Shown in pieces: positions 32,654 to 43,065 of a stretch of 64,000 nt of DNA (its first letter is position 1; each line of letters begins with the position of its first letter). The stretch is from Paramyrothecium sp. XJ0827 (taxonomy: Eukaryota > Ascomycota > Sordariomycetes > Hypocreales > Stachybotryaceae), in assembly GCA_020881915.1 (NCBI GenBank), contig JAJFPB010000005.1, positions 4,526,001 through 4,590,000 of the forward strand. Direction: 5' to 3'. The notes beneath the pieces were generated by a model that had not been told where the DNA came from, searched no databases, and saw only the letters and a program-made list of their open reading frames with translations. A program made the position numbers and the translations under genes.

Positions 32654-35494
32654 GTTGGCAGAGACTTTGGCGAGAGAGCTGAGTAGCCCACGGCAGTTTT
32701 TGTTCAGGTGTAAATTGCGGTTCTGGACCGGAAGAGAATGTAGCTAGGTGTCGAACCAGCGCGTTGCAATATTTGAATCAGCTGAGGATGCGAATGGCTC
32801 GTCCCAGGTCGACGCTTGTTCGTTGGGTGAGCGAGAGCAGAAGTGCGAGAGTGAGCACAAAGAATGTCTTGGCGCGCAAGTCGGTCAAAGACTGAGAATG
32901 AGAGTGAATGAGAGTGACTGGCACTGTCGTCAAAGCACAAAGGCAAGGGAGCGTTGGTTTGTTGGTGATGGTGGAAAGGAAAGCAGCAAGGAGTTGGCTG
33001 CGAGGCGTGGGCGGGGGAACGTCAAGGCACTTATTCCTCTCCTCCGGGAACGTGAACATGGACATGGACATGGCCACTTACAAGGGCGGGTAAAAGTTTG
33101 ATGAGCTTAATCGTGATTTCATGCGCTCTGGGGGCGTCGGCAGAGCGCCCAAAATACCCACTTGGCGGGATCCTTGTCGCCTCGCCCCTTGACTTTTTGC
33201 GACGATGTGGGTGCACGGCGTGGTCAGGACCGGACCGTGCATTCAGGGCAAGCCTCGTGATTGGGTTGCGCCCTGATGGTTGCCCCCTGTGGTGGATCGC
33301 GACATGCACTTCTTAGTGGTTTGTGCCTTGCAGGTCCTTGCATGGCTCAGGCTCTTTGCAGGCATGGGGGTAAGTTTTTTCTTTCTCGTTCCCTCCCTCC
33401 CTCTTTGCGGCCTCGTTCGCTGCAGGCACGAAATCCACTGACGGATTCGGCGGGGGAGGCCATTGAGTCTTTTTTACGCCCCTGCTCCTTTAGTTTCGCC
33501 ACGTCACACAACGGTGCCTTTGTCGCCCAGTGTCCTGGAACAAACCGAGCCCACCGTGGCCACTCTGTAATCGGGCGGGACGATGGAGCTGACGGGTGGG
33601 AAGTAGGGTTGCAGTCCGTTTCCTTGCGGCCCGAGAAACGTTGCCGAAAGTTAAGCAGTGTATCGACATTCTCAGGAAGAAAAACAAAGAGAGAGAGAGA
33701 AAAAAAGAAGAAAAAAAGAAGAACAGGTGTTTCTGCAAACGGCAACACGCATCGAGCGGCTAGAATTGCGGATTCAAACAGAGCCGCGCCACGCTGTCTC
33801 ACCGGCTTCGTGGCCCAATGCCAACATCCAAGACGGTGGAGATCCATGTGGTGCACTACGCACGCATCGCTGTGAGACAAGTCGAAGCGGTATGGCGACG
33901 AGCTGCCGGCCCGGCGCATATCTTTTCGGCGTCAGCCCGGTTGGGCGTTCTTCGTGCTGCGCTGGCAGTGCAAGGACACAGTCATGCTTTTGAGTGACAC
34001 GAGGAAATCCAGGCTCGATGTGACGGGGGCTGCATCCGACATGGTGATATCGAGCTCAACTGACTCGTCCATCTGCATGTGAATGAATCAGAAGGTTCGC
34101 TATTTTGCAAGAACCCCACTGGTGTACGAAGGAAAGGACCACAGTGAAATGTTGCCGTCGGTGGCTTGGCAAGAAGCGGGAGGTATGATGGTGGGCAGTT
34201 GGGCGGATGGCATCAATAGGCGCGCTGATAGGCTGTTTGCAGCTGATGCGGCAGTATGCGGCGTGATGCGGCGCACTGCAAGTAGTCCCGGAAACGACAG
34301 GAAACTATCCGGCGTCCGTCCCCACTCCCGCGGACCAACGCTTGTCTCCACGGGGCGCTATGAATGAATGTCTAGATTCCTGATAGGAACGAGGACCACA
34401 TCATTCAATGAGCAAGGTCACGTGCACGACCCTCTTGGCTGAGCAATGACTCGCCCTGCCGAGGTCGAGAACACCATCGTGGTGCTAGCCAAGAGACATT
34501 GAAGTTGCCCTTCCCGAATGACAGGCATCGTGAAGACCCCTACTGTGAATAGCCAAGGATAGGTTCTAGATTGGAAGATGGAATCGTTCGTTTCATGAGA
34601 AGCTTGTTTTGTCCTGCGCCAAATTTGCTGGCGCTGAGTAACACACAGCTGCAAGTCCAAACGTGCTTCTACCACAGTCACGCCGCTGAAGGATTGCATA
34701 CTGTTAGATTAGCCCAACAAGCCCGTTTTCTGAGAAGAAAGAGACTCAAGGCCCTTCAGGTACGAGGGAAGAGTATGACCTCGCAATGCAAGATCGACGT
34801 ATTGTGAAGAACGCAGAGGCCGTTATGCTGACATCTTGAAGACACGCAAAGAAACCAGGCAAGGCGCCTAAGCCAGGTGGGTGCACCACGTGCAAATCAA
34901 CCAAAAGCTGACTCCGAAAGAAAAGAAAAACGATTCGTCTTGTTCCATCCCAACCATTCTTTGTGCTATAACAAGAAAGTTGCCAAAATCAGACCTTCCA
35001 AAAAGAAGCTGGGAAGCGAGTCACGATGCAGGGCGCAAACGAAACAACGTGAATTACCGCATGGACCCCGAGTGTTTCAGGGCACTGGCCGTTGATGAAG
35101 GATGAAAGAAGGGGAATGATGAGCTAATCAACCATTCACATGGGACCCAAACGAAACGCGTGGCTCCTCTACAGGAGACGGACAGCCACGTTAGGTAGGT
35201 AGTACCTACGTAGGTGCCTTACCTCACTGTGCCTCCAACGGCATTGTACCCCGCCCCCGCGGTTGCTTCAGAATACCTGCTAGCGGTACCTACCGTATCT
35301 GATACCGGAGAGCTCCCGTTTCACATCTCCCCTATCATGGAATACTCCTCCATGCTCCTTGCTCCTTGCTCCAACAAGTCTACCAGCAGCAGGCCCAGTC
35401 GCATCCTCGAACAATCATTGCAGACTCCTACGTAGGAGGTTTCTGTGTTAGACAACCCCCATCTACCGTCTCACGCCCTGGGCTGTTCGGCACC
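32654..35494. other. Intergenic region upstream of the GPI-anchored protein and SH3BGR-like gene
   Basis: 2.8 kb between divergent starts. It includes a purine-rich tract at 33674-33724 (GA repeat, then A-rich with GAAG), CACGTG boxes at 34421 and 34888, and a TAGGTAGGTAGTACCTACGTAGGT cluster around 35191-35225. The 190-codon minus frame at 33347-33919 is a by-product of the purine tract (poly-Phe) and is not accepted as a gene. Confidence 0.55.
33674..33724 (+). repeat. Purine-rich low-complexity tract
   Basis: About 50 bp of A and G with a single C. It begins with a GA dinucleotide run (33689-33700) and continues as A-runs broken by GAAG. Confidence 0.9.
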
Positions 35495-36772
35495 ATGACG
35501 ACCTACTCCACCGATCCAGCTCTCTTCATCTTCACCTCCCTCACTGCGGGCTCCTCCCACATCGTCACGGCTACTTCACGCCTCGAGACCATCCTCCGGG
35601 CCAACCGCGTGCCCTTCAAGGCCGTCGATATAGCCACGGATGAAAAGGCCCGCATGCTTTGGGGCCGCCGCGCCGGCAAGGACGAGGGTGGCCGCCTGAG
35701 GAAGCTCCCTGGGTTGGTGCAGGAGGGCCTGGTTTTAGGTGTGAGTTGATTACTGTTGCTGTGCAGCTGCAGGTGACCTTTCTGACACTGTCCGTCGCTC
35801 GCCTAGGACCTGGTTGAGATCGAGGAGTGGAACGAATATGGGGAGCTGAAGATGCATGTCAAAATCTATTACGACGAGTTTACCATCCCTTCCATCAATG
35901 ACAAACTTCCCGATCCACCGAAAACTCGGAAACCCGTGGTGAAGGCCGCCGCCGCCGCCGCACCCGCACCCGCACCTCCGCCTGCGCCCCCGGCCCCGGC
36001 CGCCAAGCCAGCTGCCAGCGAGCCTCCTGCGAAGTCCAAGGAAGAGGCCAAGAGCCCAGAGCCGGCAAAGCCCACGGTCCTCCCTCTTCGATCTGTTGCC
36101 GACGAAGCAGCGCAGAAGGCTAAGGAACTTCGCCTGAAGAGTCTGCGGGAGAAGGTTCACGGGAAGAAGACGGATGCCGAGAAGCCGTCCGACAAGGAGC
36201 CATCCAGCACCGACAAGGAGCCATCTAGCACCGACAAGGAGGAGCGCAAACTTAGTACTGCCTCCGAGGACGGCAAACCCGCCGGCCTGCAATCCCCTAC
36301 AAGCGGCACATGGAAGCATGGGTCAACAGCGGATTCTCTGCGAGACACCTTGCAGAGCCCGACCAGTGCCGCCTGGAAGTCCACCGCCATTGACTCGAGC
36401 ATACCCGTGTCCCACATGGGCGCCAAGATTTTGGCGGCCAGCAAGGAGGAGATCAAGGCCATAGAATCCGCGTCCGCTATAAAAGAGGAGCCCGAGCTTG
36501 AGGAGAAGCTGGCGAAGGAGGCCGAGGAGAAGAAGGATGTGAAGAAAGACGCAAAGGTTGACTCGGACGACTCGGACGACGAGGATGACGAGGATGACGA
36601 GGATGAGGACGACGACGACGATGATGATGATGAGGAGGATGACGATGATGACGATGACGACGACGATGATGAGGAGGATGACGATTCTGACGAAGAGGAT
36701 TCTGACGACGAAGATGAGGACTCTGATGAGGACGAGGCCCCGAAGCAAGGCGCCAAGGTCGCGGCCAAGTAG
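35495..36772 (+). CDS. SH3BGR-family thioredoxin-fold protein with polyacidic tail
   Basis: Two exons, 35495-35740 and 35807-36772, give 403 aa. The intron (donor GTGAGT, acceptor CCTAG) joins VQEGLVLG to DLVEIEEWNEYGELKMHV, in phase 0. Residues 1-110 form the SH3BGR/glutaredoxin-like fold: FIFTSLTAGSSHIVTATSRLETIL, then VPFKAVDIATDEKARMLW, then LPGLVQEG and the acidic helix. The CxxC of true glutaredoxins is absent, as is normal in this family. Next come an Ala/Pro-rich linker, two imperfect copies of SPTSGTWKH/SPTSAAWKS-type sequence, a Lys/Glu region, and a tail of about 60 Asp/Glu residues with Ser (casein kinase 2-like sites) before KQGAKVAAK. Function in fungi is not established. The tail could bind basic proteins such as histones or ribosomal proteins, which is inference. 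Confidence 0.86.
36562..36741 (+). repeat. GAC/GAT/GAG codon repeat encoding the acidic tail
   Basis: Near-continuous Asp and Glu codons mixing GAC and GAT, so it is a coding low-complexity run rather than a pure microsatellite. It produces long Ser-rich and Ile/Val-rich open frames on the other strand, which are artefacts. Confidence 0.9.
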
Positions 36773-36987
36773 ATCTCTTGCGAAGCCTTGTATTGCAGTA
36801 GGTGTATGATATTCTTAATGACCCCCAAATACAATTGCATTGTTCGGGATCCTGCGTAGACGATGCGTCTCTATCCAATCATTGGTGCCTGATCGTGACA
36901 TGTTCCATAAACTTTGTTGTATACAATACGTCTCCGAGCGTAATCTCTACGAACATGGCCTTGGGTCCTCCGCCCTCCCAGAAAATC

Positions 36988-39900
36988 TTAGTACAAGTCA
37001 TCGTCATCGCTGGCCGTCCCATCCCTGAACCCCATCGGCACCGGGGCCCTGTTGCTTCCTGCCCTGCCGTTGACGCTGGTGTCTGCAGCATCGGCCCCCG
37101 AGTCCCCGCCGTCTTCGTACTCGTCGTCGCTCGTGAGCGCGACGGCTTTGCCCTTGCCCTTGCCGCTGCCGGACGCGACTGCCTTCCCCTTCCCCTTCGA
37201 ACTGGTCTTGGATGCCGCCGACGAGGACGACACCATGCGCTGGCTGCCCCGCCCCGCGGCGGCCACCGCCGCGCCCATGCTCGGCCGGGGCTGCGCTTCT
37301 CTGACGCCCTCAAACGTCGCGCGGACCTTTTCGTAGTGGGCGAGCTCGCCGGCGCTGACGCTGGGGATGAGCTCCTCGTGCGCCGCCATGAAGTCGTCTT
37401 CGGTGACCATGACCGCGATGTCCTCGGGTGTGGCGTAGTGGTCGAAGTAGTAGGCCGTGGATACCTCGTTCTTTGTCGCCGGGTCGGCGTTCAAGGCTCG
37501 CACCTTCGCCTCGACGGCCGAGGCTTGACGCGTGACGGCCTTGAGCATGGCGTCGCTACACAGGGCGTAGAAGTCGGCACCAGTGTAGGTAAAGGGCAGG
37601 CGCTGGGCGACGGAGGCCAAGGACACGGATGGACTGAGTGTGAACCTGCGATTTAGTAGGTTAGCTTGTGCCGTTCTTTCAATGACTGCCGTGGGGCTAC
37701 TCACTTCCGAGTAAGCGCTTCCAGAATGGTAAGCTGCTTCTCGTGGGTATCGGATACACCTAGGTAGAGCATCTTGTCAAATCGACCAGGTCGAAGAAGC
37801 GCCGGGTCCAGAAGATCCGGCCGGTTTGTCGCGCCGATGACAAACACACCACCGGCGGAGTCCTCGCCGCTCGACATGCCGTCGAGCTCAGCGAGGAGCT
37901 GGGAAACAATTCTATCCATGACACCTCCGCTGTCTCCCTGGTTGCCACGCTTGGGAGCTACTGAATCAAGCTCATCGAAGAAGACCACGCATGGCCGCGC
38001 GTCTCGAGCCCGCTGGAAGACTCTCCTGACATTGGCCTCCGATTCTCCAATGTACATGTTGAGCAGTTCAGGACCCTTGACGCTGAAGAAGTTGAGACTG
38101 TACTCTGTAGCGATGGCCTTGGCCAACAGTGTTTTGCCTGTACCGGGTGGTCCATAGAACAGAATACCAGAACGCTTCTTCATGCCCTTGGCGAACAATT
38201 CTGGCCTTTCCAGGGGAAGCTGAATGGTCTCGGTGATGGCTTCTTTGACGTTGCTGAGACCACCGACGTCGTCCCAGGTGACGTTTGGGATCTTGGGTGC
38301 GCCGATCGAATCTGAGAAATTCTTGCGAGCAGCCTCAACGGCAACCTCAAAATCGGTCTTTGTAAGACAGCGGGCCAAGGGCCCGCCTGCAACTTGAATG
38401 TCCTTCAAAGTCACCACTGAACTGCTCTGGGTCGACGTCGCTGCAGCCAAAGCTTTTAGCCGCGACTCTCGGGCGCTGGTAGCCCGATCAACAACGTCCA
38501 CCAAATCTCCAGCCACCAAGGCTGCCGTCTTCAGCGCAATGCTGTTGAGTTCGACAGTAGGTTCGAGACTGATACCTTGGGCATCGATGACGGATCGCAA
38601 GATTGTCTCGCGCTCTGCCTCATCAGGAGCCGTCATCTCTAGTTCGTGTGTGAAGAGTCCGCGGACGCCGTCAGGGACTTTATCCACATCGTTTGTTGTT
38701 GCAACAAGTACCCTCACGTCTTCAAGGATCTCTTTTAACGTCGACTCGATACGATCTGCTGTTAACGCTTCAACATGACGGATGAGCAGTGCGCAGGAGT
38801 CGATGCCGCAGCTGATTGCTCGATCCGCTCTGGTGCGCAGAAAGCCCTCTGTCTTGACATCGCTGCCAGTACCACTGCCTTCAGTGAGAATGTCGTAAGC
38901 GTCTATTGAATATGCGTGCAAACCAATGTCAGCGCAAGCATTAGCTGCGAGCACTGTCTTTCCGATGTTACGGTGTGTTGAAGTGAGTAGTATGGCAATC
39001 GGCGGCATTTTGAGATGGATGGCTCTTGGGCTGGTTGCGGCCGCTAGCAGTTCCCTGAGCTGACGTCTGAGCGGAGAAACATAGGAGTGTTCTCTTTCCT
39101 GTAACGCGGGGGGTATCGTCGGAAACGAATCAGAGCTACGCTTAGGTGACTTCTTGATTCCAAGATAATACTCCCACGTGCTATCTTTCGTCCCTGGGAT
39201 TCGGCTCGTCTCGAAGCCGGAGCCATGCATGCCAACAGACGAGCTATCGATGCAGGCAACAGAGCCCCAGAATGCCTCCGCCGATGCGTCCTCGTCTTCA
39301 TCCGATTTTTGAATCCGTATGTGTCCGACCTTGAACCAAGCAACGCTGTCCAGATGCGAGGATTGAGAGGCAGACTCGTCGAGGGCAGCTGTCAATGCCA
39401 TGACATCGTCCACTTCGGAACCTGTCGAATCTGACCTTTCCTGCAGTGCTCGACCTAGCTGAGCATCTACAGGAACAGCAATCAGATCTCCAGTACGGAC
39501 AACTCTGATTTTGTGTGAAAAGTATCGCTTGAGACCTCCCAGTACGGCAGTTTGGAAAACCCGCTCCGCAGAAACAGGCGTTCTGATGTGATGGATGGTG
39601 ATGTCGCGGGCGTAGGGAGGCCGCGAAGCGCTCGTAAACCTAGGAATAGTGCCCTTCCCCTGATAGGATGCCTTCTTGAGAGGTGTGATGCGAAGGAATG
39701 AAGCATTCTCGAGGTTTGCCAATAAGATCGGAGAGGCATAGACAGAGGGGCTGGCAGGGCGCTGGATTTGAGATTCGAAAAACGACAATTTTCGCTCCGC
39801 TTGCCTTGAACTAGGAATTCGAGTCATTGGGCGTTGAGAATATCCTTCCGGTAAGCCGTATACACGAACGGGCCGCCAATTAGACGACTCGGGTTCCGAG

Positions 39901-41362
39901 TGGCCAAAGCTACCAAGTCCAAAGGCCCCGAAGCCATTCAAGGGCGGCTCTTCCGCCGCTTCGATACGTGCCCAGTCCCCAGAAAAGCATCCCACTTTGG
40001 AAAGCGATGCAACATCAACATATATCCTGGCTTCGTCATCATCTTCCGCAGACGGCTTGGGGTGCAGAAGGTCGATGGGTATAGGTCCCATCAGGCCGTG
40101 GGCTTTGAAGAGACGACCTCGAGGTCGATCAGGTCTTGCAGTCGCAGAAGTGAAGTTTGAAAAGACGGATCCTGGTGTCGCAATTCCATTCGTCCGTCTG
40201 CCTCTCAATGTGCCCACAGTCATGGGGCTGCCAGGTTGTACCGTCGACACACCACTGGCAGCGGTTGGTGGCAGAGAGGGAGCATGGAGCGAGATCATTT
40301 CGTCCATCGAGTCATCAGAGAGCTCATCCTCTTGATCTGTGCCAGATAGCTCCGTTTCTGTTTCTGTGGCTGTCTCTGTGTCGCCGGCAGGTACATCAGT
40401 TCTGTCGCGCTCCTCAGCTGCAGAAAAGAACTGGTCATTGCTCGTGTCCTCGGCATCCTCAGCAACTCCGTTCAGGCGGTGATTTGACATGATGGACGGG
40501 GCGCCTCGACCCCCCCTCACGTGCACCCTCCCACGCATCAAGACTATCTTGGTGGATTCAGTTAGCAGACCCTGTGCGACCGGCTCACAAAGCATAATCT
40601 TGCCCGGGTTGGGCGGGACATGAGTGACGGGGTGAGGTGGCAATGGTAGCGGAAATAGATCCCCTGCGTGGACAACCCGTAGGCTGCTCAAGGCGGTGCG
40701 CAAGGCGACCTTCAGGCGGTCCGCGGATGATTGATTCACGAGGCCCTTGCCCTGAGGGGTGGTTGGGTGGTCCTTGTAGAATGTTCCTTCTCCATTCTCC
40801 AGCCTTTTGGTCAATTCGCTTTCCAGGCTAATGAAGACGGTGTCGAGGGGAACTGGCGCTACGTCAAGGACGAGAATCTCAATTCCATGACGGCTATTGC
40901 TGGAGAGCTTCGAGGGTGCCACTTGTTGCAGTGCAGTCGCAAAGCTTTGAAGGGCGGGCGAAGAAGGAGAGAAGTGTATCGTCGACGGCGCAAGTGCTGG
41001 GTTTCTTGACACGGAAACAATAGACCAAGTTGTATCGATGGGGTTGGCATCGGGCGCCCATGGAGCGATGGCGACATGGTATATTTCTCGGGGAAGGTCG
41101 TTTTCGGATACTGCTAGGGAATCTTTTAGCTTCACTGTTCTGGAAGAGGAGTCGAGAAGAGAGGGTCGACGTCAAGCGATGGGGGCGTACCATTCCGGAT
41201 GTGAGGGTAGAGGTCAGAGAAGAGGTCTTCCGAAAGAAAGCCTACGTCGCCCTTGGTACGATCGTCCAGGATAAGCCTTGCCGAAGCTGCTGGTTTATCC
41301 TGGCGACGCCTGCGGCCTTGCCTCTTGCGCAAGGCATGCGCGCTCTGCGATGCAGCAGCCAT
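36988..41362 (-). CDS. PEX6: Peroxisomal AAA ATPase Pex6
   Basis: Three exons, 41362-41191, 41134-37705 and 37645-36988, give 1419 aa, normal for filamentous fungal Pex6. Exon 1 carries the conserved start KPAASARLILD...GDVGFLSEDLFSDL. The intron 1 acceptor is chosen by phase (AACAG, next AG after a candidate at 41140). Intron 2 joins EALTRK to FTLSPSVSLASVAQRLPFTY. The D1 ATPase is degraded at its Walker A (STHRNIGKT). D2 is intact: GPPGTGKT near residue 1050, FFDELDSVAPKRG near 1107, and the second region ATNRPDLLDPALLRPGRFDK. Pex6 pairs with Pex1 on the peroxisome through Pex15/PEX26-type anchors and pulls the receptor Pex5 back to the cytosol after import. The C-terminal 120 residues are Gly/Lys/Ser-rich and end DDDDLY. 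The start is divergent from the lipase gene. Confidence 0.96.
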
Positions 41363-41610
41363 CTTTCGTGGGCAGAGGCGACGGCGTCCACTCGAGGGCC
41401 TTGGGGGAGCTGGCAATGATTATGCACCGTGTCTGTCAATTAGCATTGTGCAGCCTGATAGTTGTTATCAAGAGAATACGCCAATTGGCATCGGGCTCAT
41501 TGACAAAGCGTAGCTGCTGCAGCAGTGGTAGGCTAAAGGTCGCGACGTTGCTGTTCACAAGCAGTGGTCGCGACGATGAAGACCGATTGTCGGTAGGTGT
41601 CGAGGTTGTG

Positions 41611-41616
41611 CCTCGG
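41611..41616 (+). promoter_or_regulatory. CCTCGG box (candidate fatty-acid-responsive element)
   Basis: CCTCGG is the core bound by the Zn2Cys6 factors FarA/FarB (Far1/Far2) that switch on peroxisomal and beta-oxidation genes in filamentous fungi. A second copy lies at 41831-41836. Six-base motifs occur often by chance, so this is only suggestive. Confidence 0.4.
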
Positions 41617-41830
41617 TACATTTCCCGGCCGCAAACCGCGCTAGTCCGGGCCCTCCGTAGTGGTGTCTGGTAGCTCCCACACAGGCAAATGGGCCCTACC
41701 GTACCTTGCTCCTCCAGATTATTGCAGGTACCTTCACTGAGGATGCTACGTTAGACAAGCCCTACCACAGCTGCCGCTTGTCTTAAAGCCTCGTTGTCTT
41801 TGCTATCGGGCTGAATCCGAGAGCCACACG

Positions 41831-41836
41831 CCTCGG
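41831..41836 (+). promoter_or_regulatory. CCTCGG box, second copy upstream of PEX6
   Basis: Same core as at 41611, same strand, 220 bp apart, both in the PEX6-lipase shared region. Confidence 0.4.
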
Positions 41837-43065
41837 GGAAGTTGCAATGTGCATTGGATGTGTTTGATGAAGCTCGCATAGCGTTTTGGACGCTTGCCAA
41901 CGTCCCATTGTAGCTCGTGTCTACAGAGCTCATACTTGCATCTGCCCGTGGCATTTGAGGAAACACGATGTTTTGAGCTGCTGGAAAGCAAGTCACGGCA
42001 CATATATAGTGGCACTGCTGAAGTTGTGGAAAGAAACGGCTGACATACCAATGAAATAAAAAGTTAAAAAAAAATGTATGTAAAAATGGCATAAGAATTC
42101 GCCAATGAATATATGCTTCACGTCGCAGCGAGAACCCGTAATCAGATCCACGCTCTTCTACTACTAAATGAGCCCTGAAATAGGATGTCAATCACATGTT
42201 TTCAGGGACCACGAATGCTGGACCTAATTCCCTGCAGCTCCACCAAAAGAAGGTGGGACATGACTGGCACCGCAGTGGTTTGCACGCAGAAAGTGTAGAG
42301 GAACATAAGGGTAGTGAATGAATAGCCTCTTCTATCTTCGCGATTTGGGACCTGGTTGAAATAAATAAGAAGTAAGGTAAGTATACTCGAGACGTAGTAT
42401 ACATCCAACTTCAATGAAGAGTTTCCGAGTTTCTGATTTCAACATGATGCTTTGGTGCCCTTTGCTCGAGTTGCTGGATGTTGCGGCTTACATAATAGTT
42501 CAGCTTGACCTTCATCCCCTGCTTCTGCTCGGGCAATTTAACGGGAATGACGTCGATCAGGTTCCTCAAGGTTTGGTATTTCCATGGAAGTTGGCCAACC
42601 CACCACCCCATTGGCACACCAAGCGCCATCGCCAGTGGTTACGAAGAATCGAATTTCTGAGATTGGCTTCTAAGCGATCAACGCGCGATGCGCCGCGCTA
42701 ACTCGTCATATTGCATTTCCCGCATCGTTTGCGGCCAGGATGCCGCCACAGCCTCGACGCCATTGTCGTCAAGATTTCTTTCTCCCAACGTAGTGGATTT
42801 TTGCCTATCAGATTCTCATTCCATCATTTGCCTCTACTTTCCTATGGCCGAGTTCAACTTGTGCATGAAAATATCATCCTGATGAGGGATTCTTTCTCCT
42901 CTTGGCGTTTGTTGCATTTCTGGATCATCCGTGCCATATCCCACGCAGCTCAACGGTCGCCACAAACAACTGCCTGTTGTTACTAGATGAAGAACGCGGG
43001 TCCTGTGGAACCGCTAAATCAAGGATTACTATCTTTTCCGGTACTCGTGTTCTCGGTTCGTGTTC

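Larger units (their letters stand above)
41363..43065. promoter_or_regulatory. Shared upstream region of PEX6 and the TGL1/YEH-type lipase
   Basis: 1.7 kb between divergent starts. Two CCTCGG boxes (41611-41616 and 41831-41836) lie 250 and 470 bp upstream of PEX6. The 146-codon minus frame at 41751-42191 has no recognisable domain and is not called. The motif CCTACCGTACCTTG is at 41696-41709. Confidence 0.55.

Noticed and set aside
33347..33919. 190-codon minus-strand frame with a poly-Phe segment
   Set aside because: Created by the purine-rich tract read in reverse; no family resemblance and no splice partners.
36157..36840. 227-codon minus-strand Ser-rich frame, and an Ile/Val-rich frame at 36323-36748
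   Set aside because: Both are reflections of the GAC/GAT acidic codon run of the SH3BGR-like gene; no start context or domain.
41751..42191. 146-codon minus-strand frame between PEX6 and the lipase
   Set aside because: No domain, contains a translated T-run (HTFFFNFLFHW), and an overlapping frame looks equally plausible.
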